64,000 nt of DNA from Chelydra serpentina (lineage: Eukaryota; Chordata; Testudines; Chelydridae), in contig JBAIAC010000059.1 of assembly GCA_037349315.1 (NCBI GenBank), positions 6,102,001-6,166,000 on the forward strand, in the 5' to 3' direction. A program made the position numbers and the translations under genes. Below are positions 1 to 11,640 of this stretch, in pieces (the first letter of the stretch is position 1; each line of letters begins with the position of its first letter). The notes beneath the pieces are model-generated. The model saw nothing but the letters and a program-made list of their open reading frames with translations. It did not search any database and was not told where the DNA came from.

Positions 1-1
1 A

Positions 2-586
2 GGCAGGCCAGTCCTCGCCCACAGACAACCCGCCAACGTGAAGCATATTCTCACCAGCAACTACACACTGCACCATAATAACTCTAACTCAGGAACCAAG
101 CCATGCAACAAACCTCGATGCCAACTCTGCCCACATATCTACACCAGGGACACCATCACAGGACCTAACCAGATCAGCCACACCATCACCGGTTCATTCA
201 CCTGCACATCCACCAATGTTATATACTCCATCATGTGCCAGCAATGCCCCTCTGCTATGTACATCGGCCAAACTGGACAGTCCTTACGCAAAAGGATAAA
301 TGGACACAAATCAGATATTAGGAATGGCAATATACAAAAACCTGTAGGAGAACACTTCAATCTCCCTGGACACACAATAGCAGATTTGAAGGTAGCCATC
401 CTGCAGCAAAAAAACTTCAGGACCAGACTTCAAAGAGAAACTGCCGAGCTTCAGTTCATTTGCAAATTTGACACCATCAGCTCAGGATTAAACAAAGACT
501 ATGAATGGCTAGCAAACTACAAAAGCAGTTTTTCCTCCCTTGGTGTTCACACCTCAACTGCTAAAAGAAGGCCTCATCCTCCCTGA
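2..586 (+). CDS. Partial GIY-YIG endonuclease domain of a Penelope-like element
   Basis: The frame is open from base 2 to the TGA at 584-586, giving 194 residues, and is cut by the window edge; the ATG at 38 is internal. Counting from that ATG, a cysteine cluster (C23, C28, C31) is followed by C56, then the GIY-like segment VIYSI (Y63), C67 and C70, then YIG (75-77), basic residues R84 and R86, H90 and the candidate catalytic E105 in VGEHF. This order of zinc-binding cysteines and GIY-YIG motifs is typical of PLE endonucleases, which nick target DNA for retrotransposition. No stop or frameshift interrupts the visible part, so this copy may be fairly young. It is a transposon gene, not a host gene. 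Confidence 0.8.
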   Translation, partial: GRPVLAHRQPANVKHILTSNYTLHHNNSNSGTKPCNKPRCQLCPHIYTRDTITGPNQISHTITGSFTCTSTNVIYSIMCQQCPSAMYIGQTGQSLRKRINGHKSDIRNGNIQKPVGEHFNLPGHTIADLKVAILQQKNFRTRLQRETAELQFICKFDTISSGLNKDYEWLANYKSSFSSLGVHTSTAKRRPHPP

Positions 587-660
587 TTGAACTAACCTCG
601 TTATCTCTAGCCTGGCTCTTCCCTGCTTATTTATACCTGCCCCTGGACATTTCCACTGCA

Positions 661-703
661 TGCATCCGAAGAAGTGGGGATTCACCCACGAAAGCTTATG
701 CTC
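661..703 (+). other. Degenerate hammerhead-ribozyme-like fold in the PLE tail
   Basis: The segment can be laid out as a hammerhead core: CCGAAGA (666-672, where the consensus is CUGANGA), stem II GTGGG/CCCAC (674-678 with 685-689), GAAA (690-693), and a tiny stem III with A-U, G-C and C-G pairs closing loop TTAT (694-702), followed by C703 as the cleavage-site nucleotide. PLEs are known to carry hammerhead motifs. The U4-to-C change and weak stem I suggest it is no longer active. Confidence 0.5.
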
Positions 704-790
704 CAATACGTCTGTTAGTCTATAAGGTGCCACAGAACTCTTTGTCGCTTCTACAGATCCAGACTAACACGGCTACCCCTCTGATACTAT

Positions 791-1190
791 CTCTGACAGT
801 GGCCAGTACCAGAGGAAAGTGTAAGAACTCTGCAATAGGCAGATGTGGAATAATCTGTCACCCACATTAGATCTCATCCAGATCTCCAATCATTAGAGAT
901 TGGCTTAAACCCTGAAACATAGGGTGTAATAGCCCTTTCACACAATTTGTTATTAATTTTGATGACTCTGGATAGGCGGTTTATCCATATAAATGTTTAT
1001 TCCCACTCATTCTCTAAGAGTTCTTTGTTTTTAATTGCCTTTCTCTCTATTTCCTTTAATTTATTGTCTTTTTTTATTAATAACAAGCCCCAACCTATGC
1101 TACTCACTCCATAAGTATGTCCTTAAAAGGCAACGCAGAGAGGAATTACTTGCCTAGTCTTGCATATGAAACTGCCAAGTAAACACCTCA
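791..1190. other. Unassigned intergenic DNA
   Basis: This AT-rich 400-base stretch lies between the PLE tail and the first hAT MITE. I see no exon-like frame, splice pair or repeat that I can name. Confidence 0.5.
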
Positions 1191-1198
1191 CTCTAGGA

Positions 1199-1510
1199 CA
1201 GGGGTCGGCAACCTTTCAGAAGTGGTGTGCCGAGTCTTCATTTATTCACTCTAATTTAAAAGTTTCGCATGCCAGTAATACATTTTAATGTTTTTAGAAG
1301 ATCTCTTTCTATAAGTCTTTAATATATAACTAAACTATTGTTGTATGTAAAGTAAATAAGGTTTTTAAAATGTTTAAGAAGCTTCACTTAAAATTAAATT
1401 ATAATGCAGAGCCCCCCAGACCAGTGGCCAGGACACGGGCAGTGTGAGTGCCACTGAAAATCAGCTCGCATGCCGCCTTTGGCACCCGTGCCATAGGTTG
1501 CCTACCCCTG
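1199..1510. mobile_element. Nonautonomous hAT element (MITE), 312 bp
   Basis: The ends are imperfect inverted repeats (start 'caggggtcggcaacc', end 'ggttgcctacccctg'). The element is flanked by the perfect 8-bp duplication CTCTAGGA at 1191-1198 and 1511-1518, as hAT transposases make. The interior is AT-rich and noncoding. Confidence 0.9.
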
Positions 1511-1518
1511 CTCTAGGA

Positions 1519-3724
1519 TCTGCTATTTTTGCAGTATCACACTGGAAACTCATGTATAATTGGTTTTATATCTTGCAGAATTTTTTACCTCTCACTTCAT
1601 CTGGTGGTCAAATAGGGAGATAATTAAAAGCCTGTCCTTCTGTTAAAAAGGCTACACAAATAGCAGTCTCTTCTGAACATGGAGAAATTTGAAATCTTTT
1701 TGTAATGTTTCATAATCTTCACTTTGAGCTCAAAAATGTAAGCTGTGTTTTTACGGGTGAGAAATATTGTTATGATATGCTCACTTGGTTAGTCTAAGGC
1801 TATTAACAGTCCAGCCACAGAAGTTGCTGAGTGACTTGTTAGCACCTGTGTTTCACAGTCACAGAAAGGACTAGGATGTAAGTGAATGCCAGTGACAAAG
1901 TATTTATCATACTGGTTTAGTGAGATAATACAGAACAGTGTTTTATTACATGACAAAACGGAGGTGGAATTGGCACCAGAAATAACAGCTGTCAGTGTGA
2001 GGCCTCCCAGCAATCCAAAGAATGAGAGTCATGCTGTCCAATGTTTATATTTTTTAAAGAGCTTTTACTTTACTGTTTGAGAACATACCTATAAATTAAG
2101 AGAAAAGTATGTATTCAATATAAATACATCCCTCTCCTGCAAACGTGTTTAGTATTGACATTTCTGGAGAGCTCAAAACATGGGAGAGATGTGGTTAGAA
2201 CTAAAGTGAAAATCTGAATAACATTGAACTTGAGAAGCTTGGAGGAAAATGGTCTTTTGAGTAAAAATCATGTCTGTGTATCCCAACACAGGAAAGAAAA
2301 TGGGCTGTCAGATTCAGTAACAGTATCATGGGATGCATGTTCACATAAGAGTTAGGCCATTCTTCTTACTGTGTTGTTCTCCATAAGGCACAGTGAGCTT
2401 GTGTGTAGCAACTACATTATTTTTATTTAAACATGAAGTAATACAACAATGAAGGTGGCTGCAAAAGGCAGCCAGCACTGTCTGTTCTTCCCCCTGCAGT
2501 TCAGGACCCCATCCTGAAAATGGAGGCTGGCCTTTGGTAATATGGGTAAAACACCTCTCCTGTTAGGGGTGCTATGAGAACTACTTATTGTCCCACTTCT
2601 GGAAAATGTGTGAGGTTCAATTAAACCTGATGCTGCATTAATGGTACTGTTGGTGCATGGACACCAAGTCACTCCTGCATAAGAGCAGGAATCAGGATAA
2701 GGAGAAGACTATGCCTCTAAGTGCCTCCTTAACATGATGAGGCTCATGATAAAGTGCATGTCTCCTTAGATACAACTTCCCAAGACCTGCCTCTTTTTTT
2801 AATCTGTGAACTTGTATGTCTGGCAGCAAGTGGACAAGAGCTTTGCGACTTGTTACTGCTCAGTGCCAGAGGATGATGTCTAGAACTTAGTTACCTGGGT
2901 CCATACATAGCTCCCAACTGCACTCATGAACTCTGCTTCACTTAGCACACATGGACCTGAAGGATCAAGGCCTTTGTACAGTTTCTAAGGAAAACATTTC
3001 CTTTACAGGGAAGGTGCTTGAAGTCTCGTGAAGGGGGCAGGAAATGCTGACATGAAATCCTGTGGAGTCACCAGATCTGTTTGGAACTCTATTTACATTT
3101 TTATGTGCCTAAATACCTTTGAAAATCTGGCTCTAATCCCCTTTATATGGCTCCCCTGTCCCTGTTCCTGGCAGCTTGGGCCCCTTCAGATTCTGTATTA
3201 TTATCGGCTCCCCTGGCTGCGCTTAGATCTTTCTTCTGCCTCTACTCATCCCACTCCCGTTAGTGGGTGAAAAAGGCACACAGAGGGAGTTAAAGTTTAT
3301 TTCAGAGCGAGATTTCCATGTAAAGTCAACAAGAACCACAGATATGTACAGATCAGCTACTCCTTTGCTCAATGGTATGGATGCAAAATGGTTTCTGTGG
3401 GCTCCAAAGGAGGAGGGAATATGCCACTGAACTGCAGTCTCCTGCCTCCCACAAGTTGCAGGGCCTTTCCACCATTTTTGCTGCCTTTTCTTCCCTCAAT
3501 GGTCTGGAGCAGAGAAGAGCCTGGAGCTTGTATTTGTTATGCTGATAAGTCAGTCAGTGAGCTGCAGATCCAAATGCAGAGGTATTTCAAAGTTCCAAAC
3601 CTGGAATATATTTTTTTAAATCACATGTGCTGGAGACAATTGCCATTTTCCAGGAAAAGTGACCATCTTCTTAGCTTCTGCTATAATCTTAAATTCAGCT
3701 ACTAAAGGGACAAATCTGCAAACA
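1519..3724. other. Unassigned intergenic DNA, about 2.2 kb
   Basis: Only short frames below about 105 codons occur, on both strands, without splice context or recognisable protein motifs. I find no repeat here that I can classify. Confidence 0.45.
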
Positions 3725-3732
3725 TGCATGAA

Positions 3733-3899
3733 GGAGTAGTCAATAGGTGGACTGTGGACCAAATCCGGACCACCAGATGCTTTTGAACAGACCCAGAAAT
3801 CTTTTTATTTACTTATCATTATTGTTATTTTTTTATTATTTTCTCTGCTATAGCTTGACCAAGAAATTTGGACCTTGACAAAAAATAATTGACTACTCC
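3733..3899. mobile_element. Short hAT-type MITE, 167 bp
   Basis: A perfect 12-bp terminal inverted repeat (ggagtagtcaat / attgactactcc) brackets AT-rich DNA. The adjacent 8 bp, TGCATGAA and TGCGTGCA, agree at six positions and look like a decayed target duplication. Confidence 0.7.
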
Positions 3900-4098
3900 T
3901 GCGTGCATGGTTTTGTGTGTACTCAGTGCCTGATGTACATGTGCTGCATGGATAGTTGCCCACATACATATACCTATGCTCACATACACCCCTGACTTGT
4001 GCATCCATGTCAGGCATGCAGAAATGCATGCTGTTTTTAAGCTTTGGTTATGTTTTAGCCTTACAATCTCCATTAGAGTCTGATATATCAGATCTATG

Positions 4099-4305
4099 CA
4101 GTGGCGTAGCCGGGTTTAGAGCACAAGGGGAGCGGAGCTAAAAAAAAGGCGCCAGGAGCAAAAAAAGGCGCCAGGAGCAAAAAAAAAAAAAGCTCCGCTC
4201 TGGCTGCAGCGTAGGAGCAAACGGCGTCGGAGCACAAAAAAGGCGCTGCTTCTGCTCAGTGGGGGAGCGGCCGCTCCCCCTGCTCCCTCCCTGGCTACAC
4301 TACTG
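4099..4305. mobile_element. Nonautonomous hAT element (same family as 45777-46230)
   Basis: It begins 'cagtggcgtagcc' and ends 'ggctacactactg', and is flanked by the perfect 8-bp duplication GATCTATG (4091-4098 and 4306-4313). The interior repeats a GGCGCC plus A-run motif and a GC-rich segment. Both ends match the larger copy at 45.8 kb, so the two are size variants of one family. Confidence 0.9.
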
Positions 4306-4879
4306 GATCTATGCCCTATTTTACATGCATTTTAACAAATATTGTCTGCAGACAATGGAATAGAGATCCTCAGCTACTGTAAATCAGCATAGTTCCATTG
4401 ATTTCAGTGAAGCTATACCTATTTACACGATCAGAGGAACTGCTTCAAAGAGTTTTAATTGTCATCTAGAAGGATGCATTAATTAACATTTTTTTTAAAG
4501 AAACTGTTTTGCAGAGCAAAAAAATGTATAGAGAATCTACAAGTGACATAAATGATCTATTTTTAGAATTAAGCATCACTGAAGATCTGAAAAAGGTAAC
4601 TGGTTAGAATTATTTCTAGGGAAGCGGTTCCTAGAGTCACAGGCACCAGCAGGCAATAACAACTAACAGTTAGCACTTGAAGTGACCATTATGCATCTTA
4701 TTTGAGGATGGTTGTGTTCACAGAACTCTCCATTACAATGAGATTTTAGAGGTGTAGGCTCACTATTGTCTTTGAAATGTTTCACACATTACTGTGTACA
4801 GCCAACTATTTCTCATTACCTTCTGTTTGTGCTTTTGTATCTCTCAAATTATTAATTATTTGTGGTAAAGTAATGCCTA

Positions 4880-4985
4880 GAAGGCCCAGCAAGATCTAGG
4901 CTCCATGTGCTAGGTGCTGTACAGACACATAGTAAGAGAGAGTCCCTAGCCTGAAGAACTTGGATTCTAAATAAAGCAGGTTTCC
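4880..4985. repeat. Old SINE-like fragment
   Basis: The segment has the wording 'gtgctgtacagacacatag' followed by 'agtccctagcctgaagaactt', seen in old CORE-SINE or LINE-tail repeats of sauropsids. The family is not certain. Confidence 0.35.
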
Positions 4986-5929
4986 TTATTCTATAAATTG
5001 CCATGACATTTTGGATCCTTCCCACAGGGAAGTCATTGGAGGGGATTAAAAAGGAGAGTTTACCGCGACTGATCCATCTGCCTTGAACCTCTGTGTCACC
5101 AAGTGGGCTCTTAACCTCTAAAAGCCAAGTCTCCAGGCATCTGGCTGTGCAGCTCCCTGGGAGAAGACACGTGTGTGTGCATGCATTGTGACATGCACAA
5201 GTAGGAAATGTGTTGTCGGGCCTTATGCAGCTATCTCCAGACTCTCCTTGAAACGGGGTCTCCACTGCAGGGAGGGCACTGGGCTGTGGAAAATGAATGC
5301 AGCCATGGACTGTGTTACTTTTCTGACCTTCACTCCATAGGGCTGGTAGGGGTATGACATGCTCATGCTCCTCCTCCACATGGATCCATGGGTCTCTGCT
5401 CTGGGGGCAGGGAGGGACACTGCCTTCAAGCGCAGAGAGGGTAACATTTGCACTTGTGAGCAGATTGTGGCCCATCATTATAGATGCATGAGAAAGCATG
5501 GTCTATCCCTGAAGAGTATACCATACCAGGGCCTTGTAGAGCGGCAGGATGAGGCCCCAAGTTTCACAATGCACAGACAAAGGAAGGAGAAGAAAGGCAG
5601 CAACATCAAATCATGCAATGTGGATTACATAGGTGTGGCATGCTTGCTGGTTCTAATATTTAGGTGTATGTATTACACACACACATTGATTTTATATATT
5701 TCTTACATATTATAAAGTAGGCAAAGGAGTAGAAATGGAGGTTGGTGGTGAAAAGGAGACCAAAAACAATGAGATATTAGGAGTGAAGTGAAGGAGGAGA
5801 GCAAAGTTGCTTGGCACACAGGAGAATGACAGTTCCTCAGATAAGGATCAGCATAGAAAAATGCATGCAGACCTGAGTGGGAAGCGACAGGATTCAGTCA
5901 GATGGATAATTATAACAGTACCTATCACT
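4986..5929. other. Unassigned intergenic DNA with a long chance frame
   Basis: A 215-codon minus-strand frame spans 4852-5499. It runs into the SINE-like fragment at its C-terminal end, has no recognisable domain and no paired splice sites. I treat it as accidental. A (CA)-rich microtract lies near 5670-5690. Confidence 0.4.
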
Positions 5930-6115
5930 TAGTGCATTTCACCTGCAGGTATCAAAGCTCTTTATACAGACTGGTATCATTACCCCGTTTTACAAACGTG
6001 GATGCTAAGGCACAGAGGAGCTAAGTGACTTGGTTAAGGCTGCACAGAAAATTAATGGCAGAGCCAGGAATACAACAGTTTCCTAACTCTTGGTTGATGC
6101 TCATGCCCACTGGAC
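5930..6115 (-). repeat. MIR/CORE-SINE, antisense
   Basis: The wording 'taccccgttttacaaac', 'gaggagctaagtgacttg' and 'ggcagagccaggaat' is the complement of the MIR core region and tRNA-derived part. About 190 bp remain, with scattered substitutions, as expected of an ancient insertion. Confidence 0.8.
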
Positions 6116-6420
6116 CATAAGAACGGCCATACTGGGTCAGACCAATGGTCCATCTAGCCCAGTATCCTGTCCTCCGACAGTGGCTAATGCCAGGTGCATC
6201 AGAGGGAATGAACAGTGTAGGAAAACATTGAGTGATTCATCCCTTGTTGTCCACTCCTAGCTTCTGGCAATCAGAGACTAGGGACACTCAGAGTATGGGG
6301 TTGCATCTCTGTCCATCTTGGCTAATAGCCATTGATGGACCTATCCTCCATGAACTTATCTAGTTCTTTTTTGAACCTTGGTATAATTTTTGGCCTTCAC
6401 AACATCCTCCTGCAATGATG
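6116..6420 (-). mobile_element. CR1 LINE 3' end, antisense
   Basis: The phrases 'ggccatactgggtcagacc' and 'ctaatagccattgatggacc' are the reverse complement of the 3' untranslated part of sauropsid CR1. The corresponding sense wording is present at 26.58-26.79 kb. This copy is severely 5'-truncated and has no coding capacity. Confidence 0.85.
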
Positions 6421-6654
6421 CTGTCCAAGGGAAACAGTTGGCAGAGCACAGTGGAAATCTGGGGTGTTGCAGAAAATAAGGGTAGATGTATAGGGCATGA
6501 TTATCCACTGCCTGGCACCTTCTGTCATTGTTTACACTTGGTGCAAAGAGAGTTTAAAATTGATTCTGATTTGGCAGCATCTTACACCCACTTTACACAG
6601 GTGTAAAACACAGTGCAAGGTGCAAGGCAGTGGAGAATCAGGCCCTTAGAAAAG

Positions 6655-6875
6655 AGTCTAGAAAGTGAGGATGAGGATTTTGAATTTAACACAGATTGAG
6701 AGAGGAAGCCAGGGAAGGGATCTGAGCACAGGAGAACATGAGTAAAAAAAACCTGGGAATCAAGAGAACTTTAGTTGAGACATGTTGCATTGATTGGGAA
6801 GGGAAGAGATGAGAAGAAAGGAGGCCATCTGAGAGGACATTACAGTAATCTAAGCAACACGTAATGAGCTTCATA
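6655..6875. repeat. Probable ancient LINE (L2/L3-like) fragment
   Basis: The order 'ttgaatttaacacag', 'aggaagccagggaaggg', then 'ggacattacagtaatctaag' resembles the C-terminal/3' region of old L2- or L3-type LINEs found across amniotes. Divergence is high, so family and strand are uncertain. Confidence 0.35.
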
Positions 6876-7499
6876 GTTTCAGAATAGTACAGTCAATCCA
6901 GTTCACAAAAACTACATTAACAATTAGTACTAATTGGCTCCCTTGTTGACAGTCTTAGCTAAGAAACCAAGGACTGAATAATCTATGGAGTCTAAACTAG
7001 CCTCTTACTTCTAGCTCAAAATAGAGATTGGGACAGGAACATAGAAACACAGGGTCATAGTTGGGTGAATGGAGGTCCCTTTATACTTTTCTCAGACCTT
7101 TGATGAATATTTTTTCTAGAGAAGGAAAGGGCTTAGATGATATTAACTACGAAGAAAGAGATTAAAACAATTAATCAATCAGATTCAAAGGTCTACCCCC
7201 AATCAACCCCACAATTCCTGCTTATGAAATCAGTGGCAAAAGTTAAAAATCAGTATCTGTGAATCCACAATTAATCGAGAGCTAAGGAAATTATCTGCAG
7301 CATGATACAGATACTGAGAATACCTAAAGAAACACCAAATGAAAAGGATAATAATGAAACTAGTTCACTTTTTGAATGGATAGGCTTTTTGTTTAATTTA
7401 ATTTCTGGGCCAAATCATTCTGTATATACAAGATTAAATACTTTATTGGCCATTGTTATAAGTGAAGTAATACCTGTATAAAAAGAAAGAACTATGCAT

Positions 7500-7600
7500 T
7501 TTAAGACTGTAAATTCTTTGGGAGCAGGAATCATCTTTTCATGATCTCTATGATCCCTAGCGCAATGGGATTTGAATCTCTGTAGGCTCTACTGTACTAC
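7500..7600 (+). repeat. L2-type 3' tail fragment
   Basis: 'agactgtaaattctttggga', then 'gatccctagcgcaatggga', is the widespread L2-like or SINE tail seen also at 11.54-11.62 kb. Only the tail is recognisable. Confidence 0.45.
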
Positions 7601-10600
7601 CAAAAATAATATTTAAAAATACTAAAATACTATAATGTTTATTTCAGGGAGAGTTGCTTTAGAACACAATATAAAACTACAGTGCATAAATACTTATTTT
7701 GTTGCATATTCCTGAATGCTGAGAAGGCAGCAAACATCTATTTCAAACATTTATTTTTCATTCCTTAGAACTTTGTAGATCTTGTAGCCTGCAAATCTTT
7801 GGAGCAAGCTTATGAGCACATGATCTTCAGAAAGCACAGGTTAGTTCTCAATGGAGAGCTTTCTTTCTTTCTTTATCTGCAAGTGATGAGTACATGCAAT
7901 CTCTCAGTGACTTCAAAGCAATGGAGCTACTACACATTTCCACTACTGCAACCAAGAGCAATTCTTTAGCACTATATATAGTTTTATTTAATATATGGTA
8001 GCGGAACAGAATTAGGAGTGTTGAACTCACTAGATTCCTCGTTAGTTGCAACCTACTCAAAACTGGAGATCACTTCTCCAGAGGTGAAAAGCTAATGTGT
8101 TGCTGCATGACATTTTATATTTCCTTGTCTGTGCACATTCTCTCTATAAAGTGCTACATACAGCATGACTAACTGTGATATTCATTACTTTTCAATGTAC
8201 TAATTTACACAAAATATAAAGAAAACATAAGCAACAATGACTAGTAGGTGCCAGTCCAGAGTTAGGTGCTCTTTCTCTGTCTCTTAGATCTTTGTGAAAC
8301 CTAATTGATAACATTATAATAAGTGTTGAAAGAGAGATTAACTGCTGGCAGATGCACAGAGCACAGGAGCACTGGCATATATGTAGGAGATCAATTAGAT
8401 TCCTCACACACAGGACCTCTTGACAGCTGTTAAAAAAAACACTCACCATGGATCACTGTACTAGCATCGAAATGTATTTTAAAATCAGCTACGCTTGGTA
8501 TCAACGTTATACATTCAGTGCCACATTCAAAATAAAGATGGCTCATACTGCACAAATAACTGAGGTCCATATCTGCCTCTCTCTTTTGTGGCACAGAAGG
8601 AAGCAAACAGATGGTGAATGTACAAAAGAGATTTTAGGGAGGGGAAATCCGATATGAAGTATGGTTCGCTATACCATGTAGCTCTCATGTGCTCCTCTGC
8701 GCATATGGGGAAGCAAGAGGTGAAGAGCCTATGATGTGAAGGGGACAGGGCAATGCTGTCAAACAGAAATTCCCATGTAAATTAATGATGAGAACTCCTC
8801 CAGATTTTCCACATATTATCAAAGGAGGCAGTACTGCAGGGGAAGTGGGAAGCAGCCAGTGGCAGGACAGCACAAGAACCTGAGCTCTGGCATGCGATGA
8901 ACAGAAAGGAATGGGGTAGCAGCAAAGGGACACATGGATGTCTGTAAACTGTATCAGTTAATCAAATTCTACCCATGGTTTTGTGTGTTCAACTGGCTAT
9001 GCCCTATGCTGATGCTGCAAGACCATGTGCCCTGCCATAAAGATGGGAGAGTGTGGTGGATTCTCCCACAAAATAATTTCTCCATATTTTCTGGTTAGTC
9101 TTCCTCTTACATGGGAGAGAGAAGTTATGACCCTAAAGATGTTCTCTTTCCACTAAAAAGATTTGTTCATGTTAACCCAGATTCACAATATATTTTAATA
9201 CAAGATATTGATAGAAACAAGAAACAAGATTATGGATTTAAATCCTTCATTCATACTTCTCTGGACATTCATATGGAAAATGGGCAATTCTTTTCTTTGC
9301 TCATAAAAGGACTGATGATGTATTCACAAGTGGAATGTGGAAAGGACTTTACTCCCTAGAACAGAAATATCACATTCACAAGCAGTGTTGCAAGTGAGCT
9401 GGGATAGTCAGGATTCCTATACTAGATTGGTCCCTAATAAAACTGAGCATTTACCAAGAGTTACCACACCACAGCCTCTGAGAGTGTGAGGTTAATGCCT
9501 TTTCTAATTGTAGGAAAAGTCAGAAATAACTGACACCATAAGTACCTGAAGCAGGGCACAGCATTCAGGAACATCCTGTGCTTTATGTGCTTGGGTTGCA
9601 TCATATTTTGCAGGAGAAACATAGAACCTCGGATTAGAAGAATCTTGGCAAGACAATGAAGAGGACAATATTTTGTTGTAGGGTATGTCTAGAGTTGGAA
9701 GATAGGTGGTGTTTTAAAATGTTGAGGGCTATCCCTTAAGGTCAACAGTGAAAAGCTAACATGTTTTAAAGGTGTTGAACCCTGTCTATATTAGAGGCTA
9801 AACTGTGTTTAAAAACATATTAATTAAACCCTATTAGCAAACCCATTTTGACGCAACACTTATTTCTATAATCTATGCAGTGTTGTTATTATTTATGTAC
9901 AAATCAACTTGATTCATTATAGACAGCACAGTTGAAGTGGATTTTCCAGAGGGACTTAAATGTGAACAGGATAGGGGTCTTCATGTTTGAACTTGGACCC
10001 GTTGTACCATGCATGGGGAGATACATGGAAGAAGGCATGCAGATAACTGTGAGAATCTGACAATCAGGGGGACAAGGTTGGGAGGATTGGCTTCACAATA
10101 TGTTGTCCTGGGAAGATCCCCTCCTAGTTTTGACCAGGACTTTGGATCAACCAAAGAAGAGCCCACTTCCAAAGAATCCATTCCTGTTTCTACCATAGTT
10201 CCGTACATGCTGTGGCAGGACTTTGTGAGATTTAGTTAATGTTGTGTAGAAGCTCATATGATCTGGACAGGTTCCAGAAAGCTGATAGTTGCTTGTTTTT
10301 ATAAGAAACTCATTGTAAAGCAAGGAGTCAAGCAGAATTCTTGAGGTTTGGACCCTGGGGTCAAGTACCTGCTGCTAGTGCAGGACCCATAAAGGAAAGG
10401 CACCTTGGTTCCATGGTACCTCTCCCTCAACTCCTCGCACTATGTTGCAGTACAGAATTGGAGGGGAGTAAGAAGAATGGCAATATCTGGAAGTTGTGCA
10501 ACTCTAACCTGGCCAGGGTGCCTAGGAGACCAAAGTTTTGGTTGATTGTATCCTCTGCAGTCTTAATCCTCTAGTCCTACTGCATCATTTGAAGATCACA

Positions 10601-11440
10601 GTTACATAGGAAATGGCACAGGTGTATTCTCTTGCTATTGGTACTGCCTCCATTTTGAAATCATTGCCCTCTTGTCCATAAAGCGTGGATACAAACAGTG
10701 AGACTTTAAATGGAAATCACTGCTGATTAGAAAATTGCAGATAAACAGTATGGTATCATCCAAATATAAGAATAAACTAAAAGCATTAATCCAGAATAGC
10801 AGGTTATCTTGGGGATTAGCTCTCTCACTGAAATTGTGGCTGAAAGACTATTATGTTATTTTGCTCGTTTGATATTAAATCTACATTCACCTATCCTTTC
10901 TCCCTCTTCCCACTGGATCATGCAGAAGAACTGGCCCCAGGCACAAGAGCTGCTTGGAGGGCTGCTAAAGCTCCTTAGCCAGCACAGTGCTTCACACCTG
11001 TGGCCTCCCATGAACCAGAACAGCCAGGTTTCTGACTGCTCTTCACCACAGGCACTACTTGTGGACTGCAAAGTGAACTCCAACAACCCCTGCTCCAACC
11101 CAGTCACTCTCCATTGACTGCAAATTCATAGATGCTACCATCATTCAACTGACCTGCTTCATCTAGCATGTTTTTATTGACACTATTTGCTTTTGCCTAC
11201 CTCACAATGCCACCTCTACTCATTCTCCTGATCCTTATATCAACTCTCCTTCCTCTTCTTCATACCTGTTCTCCAATCAACCATACTGTGCTATCTTCTT
11301 GTCCTTCCCCGCCATCCCTTGTACCGCTTCCATTCTTACCCTTGGCCAACTTAAAAATAGCCTGTAAACAGTCATAATTTGTATTAAACAGAAAAACCCA
11401 CTACTATTACAGAAGCCCCATTAAGATCTGCACTAATTTG
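7601..11440. other. Intergenic DNA without recognised genes, about 3.8 kb
   Basis: Frames of up to about 100 codons (for example 9111-9359 and 10809-11117, both plus) have no motif I can assign and no consistent splice sites. The stretch 9650-9920 contains 'gggtatgtctaga' and 'aaccctgtctatatta', which may be a very decayed Harbinger-like MITE. Confidence 0.4.
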
Positions 11441-11640
11441 AATAATGTGAAAATTTTTCTTTTTACTGTAGCACTTGTTATTCTATCATCCCTCCCTCCT
11501 ATTGTTTGTTAAACTCACTCATACATGTTGCCTTTAGTTGGACTGTAAACTCGTTAGGGAAGGGCCATGTGTCTGTACAGCACCCTAGCACAATGGGGCC
11601 TTTAATAAGCCAAATAATTATTTGACAGATAATCAATTTT
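11440..11640 (+). repeat. L2 LINE 3' tail
   Basis: The tail reads 'ggactgtaaactcgttaggg', then 'ctgtacagcaccctagcac' and 'aatggggcctt', the usual end of L2-like LINEs. The preceding pyrimidine-rich 300 bp may be the rest of the same element, but that is not clear. Confidence 0.5.

Larger units (their letters stand above)
1..790 (+). mobile_element. 3' end of a Penelope-like retroelement (PLE)
   Basis: The stretch starts inside an open frame for a GIY-YIG endonuclease, the C-terminal domain of Penelope-like elements, and runs through a short 3' tail that ends near 790 with a motif about 'agactaacacggctac'. The same tail occurs alone at about 19.58-19.72 kb, so it is a dispersed repeat end. 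The reverse transcriptase part would lie left of the window. Element class is inferred from the endonuclease type plus the tail. Confidence 0.8.

Noticed and set aside
4852..5499. A 215-codon frame on the minus strand.
   Set aside because: It overlaps a SINE-like fragment, has no domain, no splice context and unbiased composition.
9111..9359. An 82-codon frame with mixed composition.
   Set aside because: No family recognised, and no acceptor and donor in phase around it.
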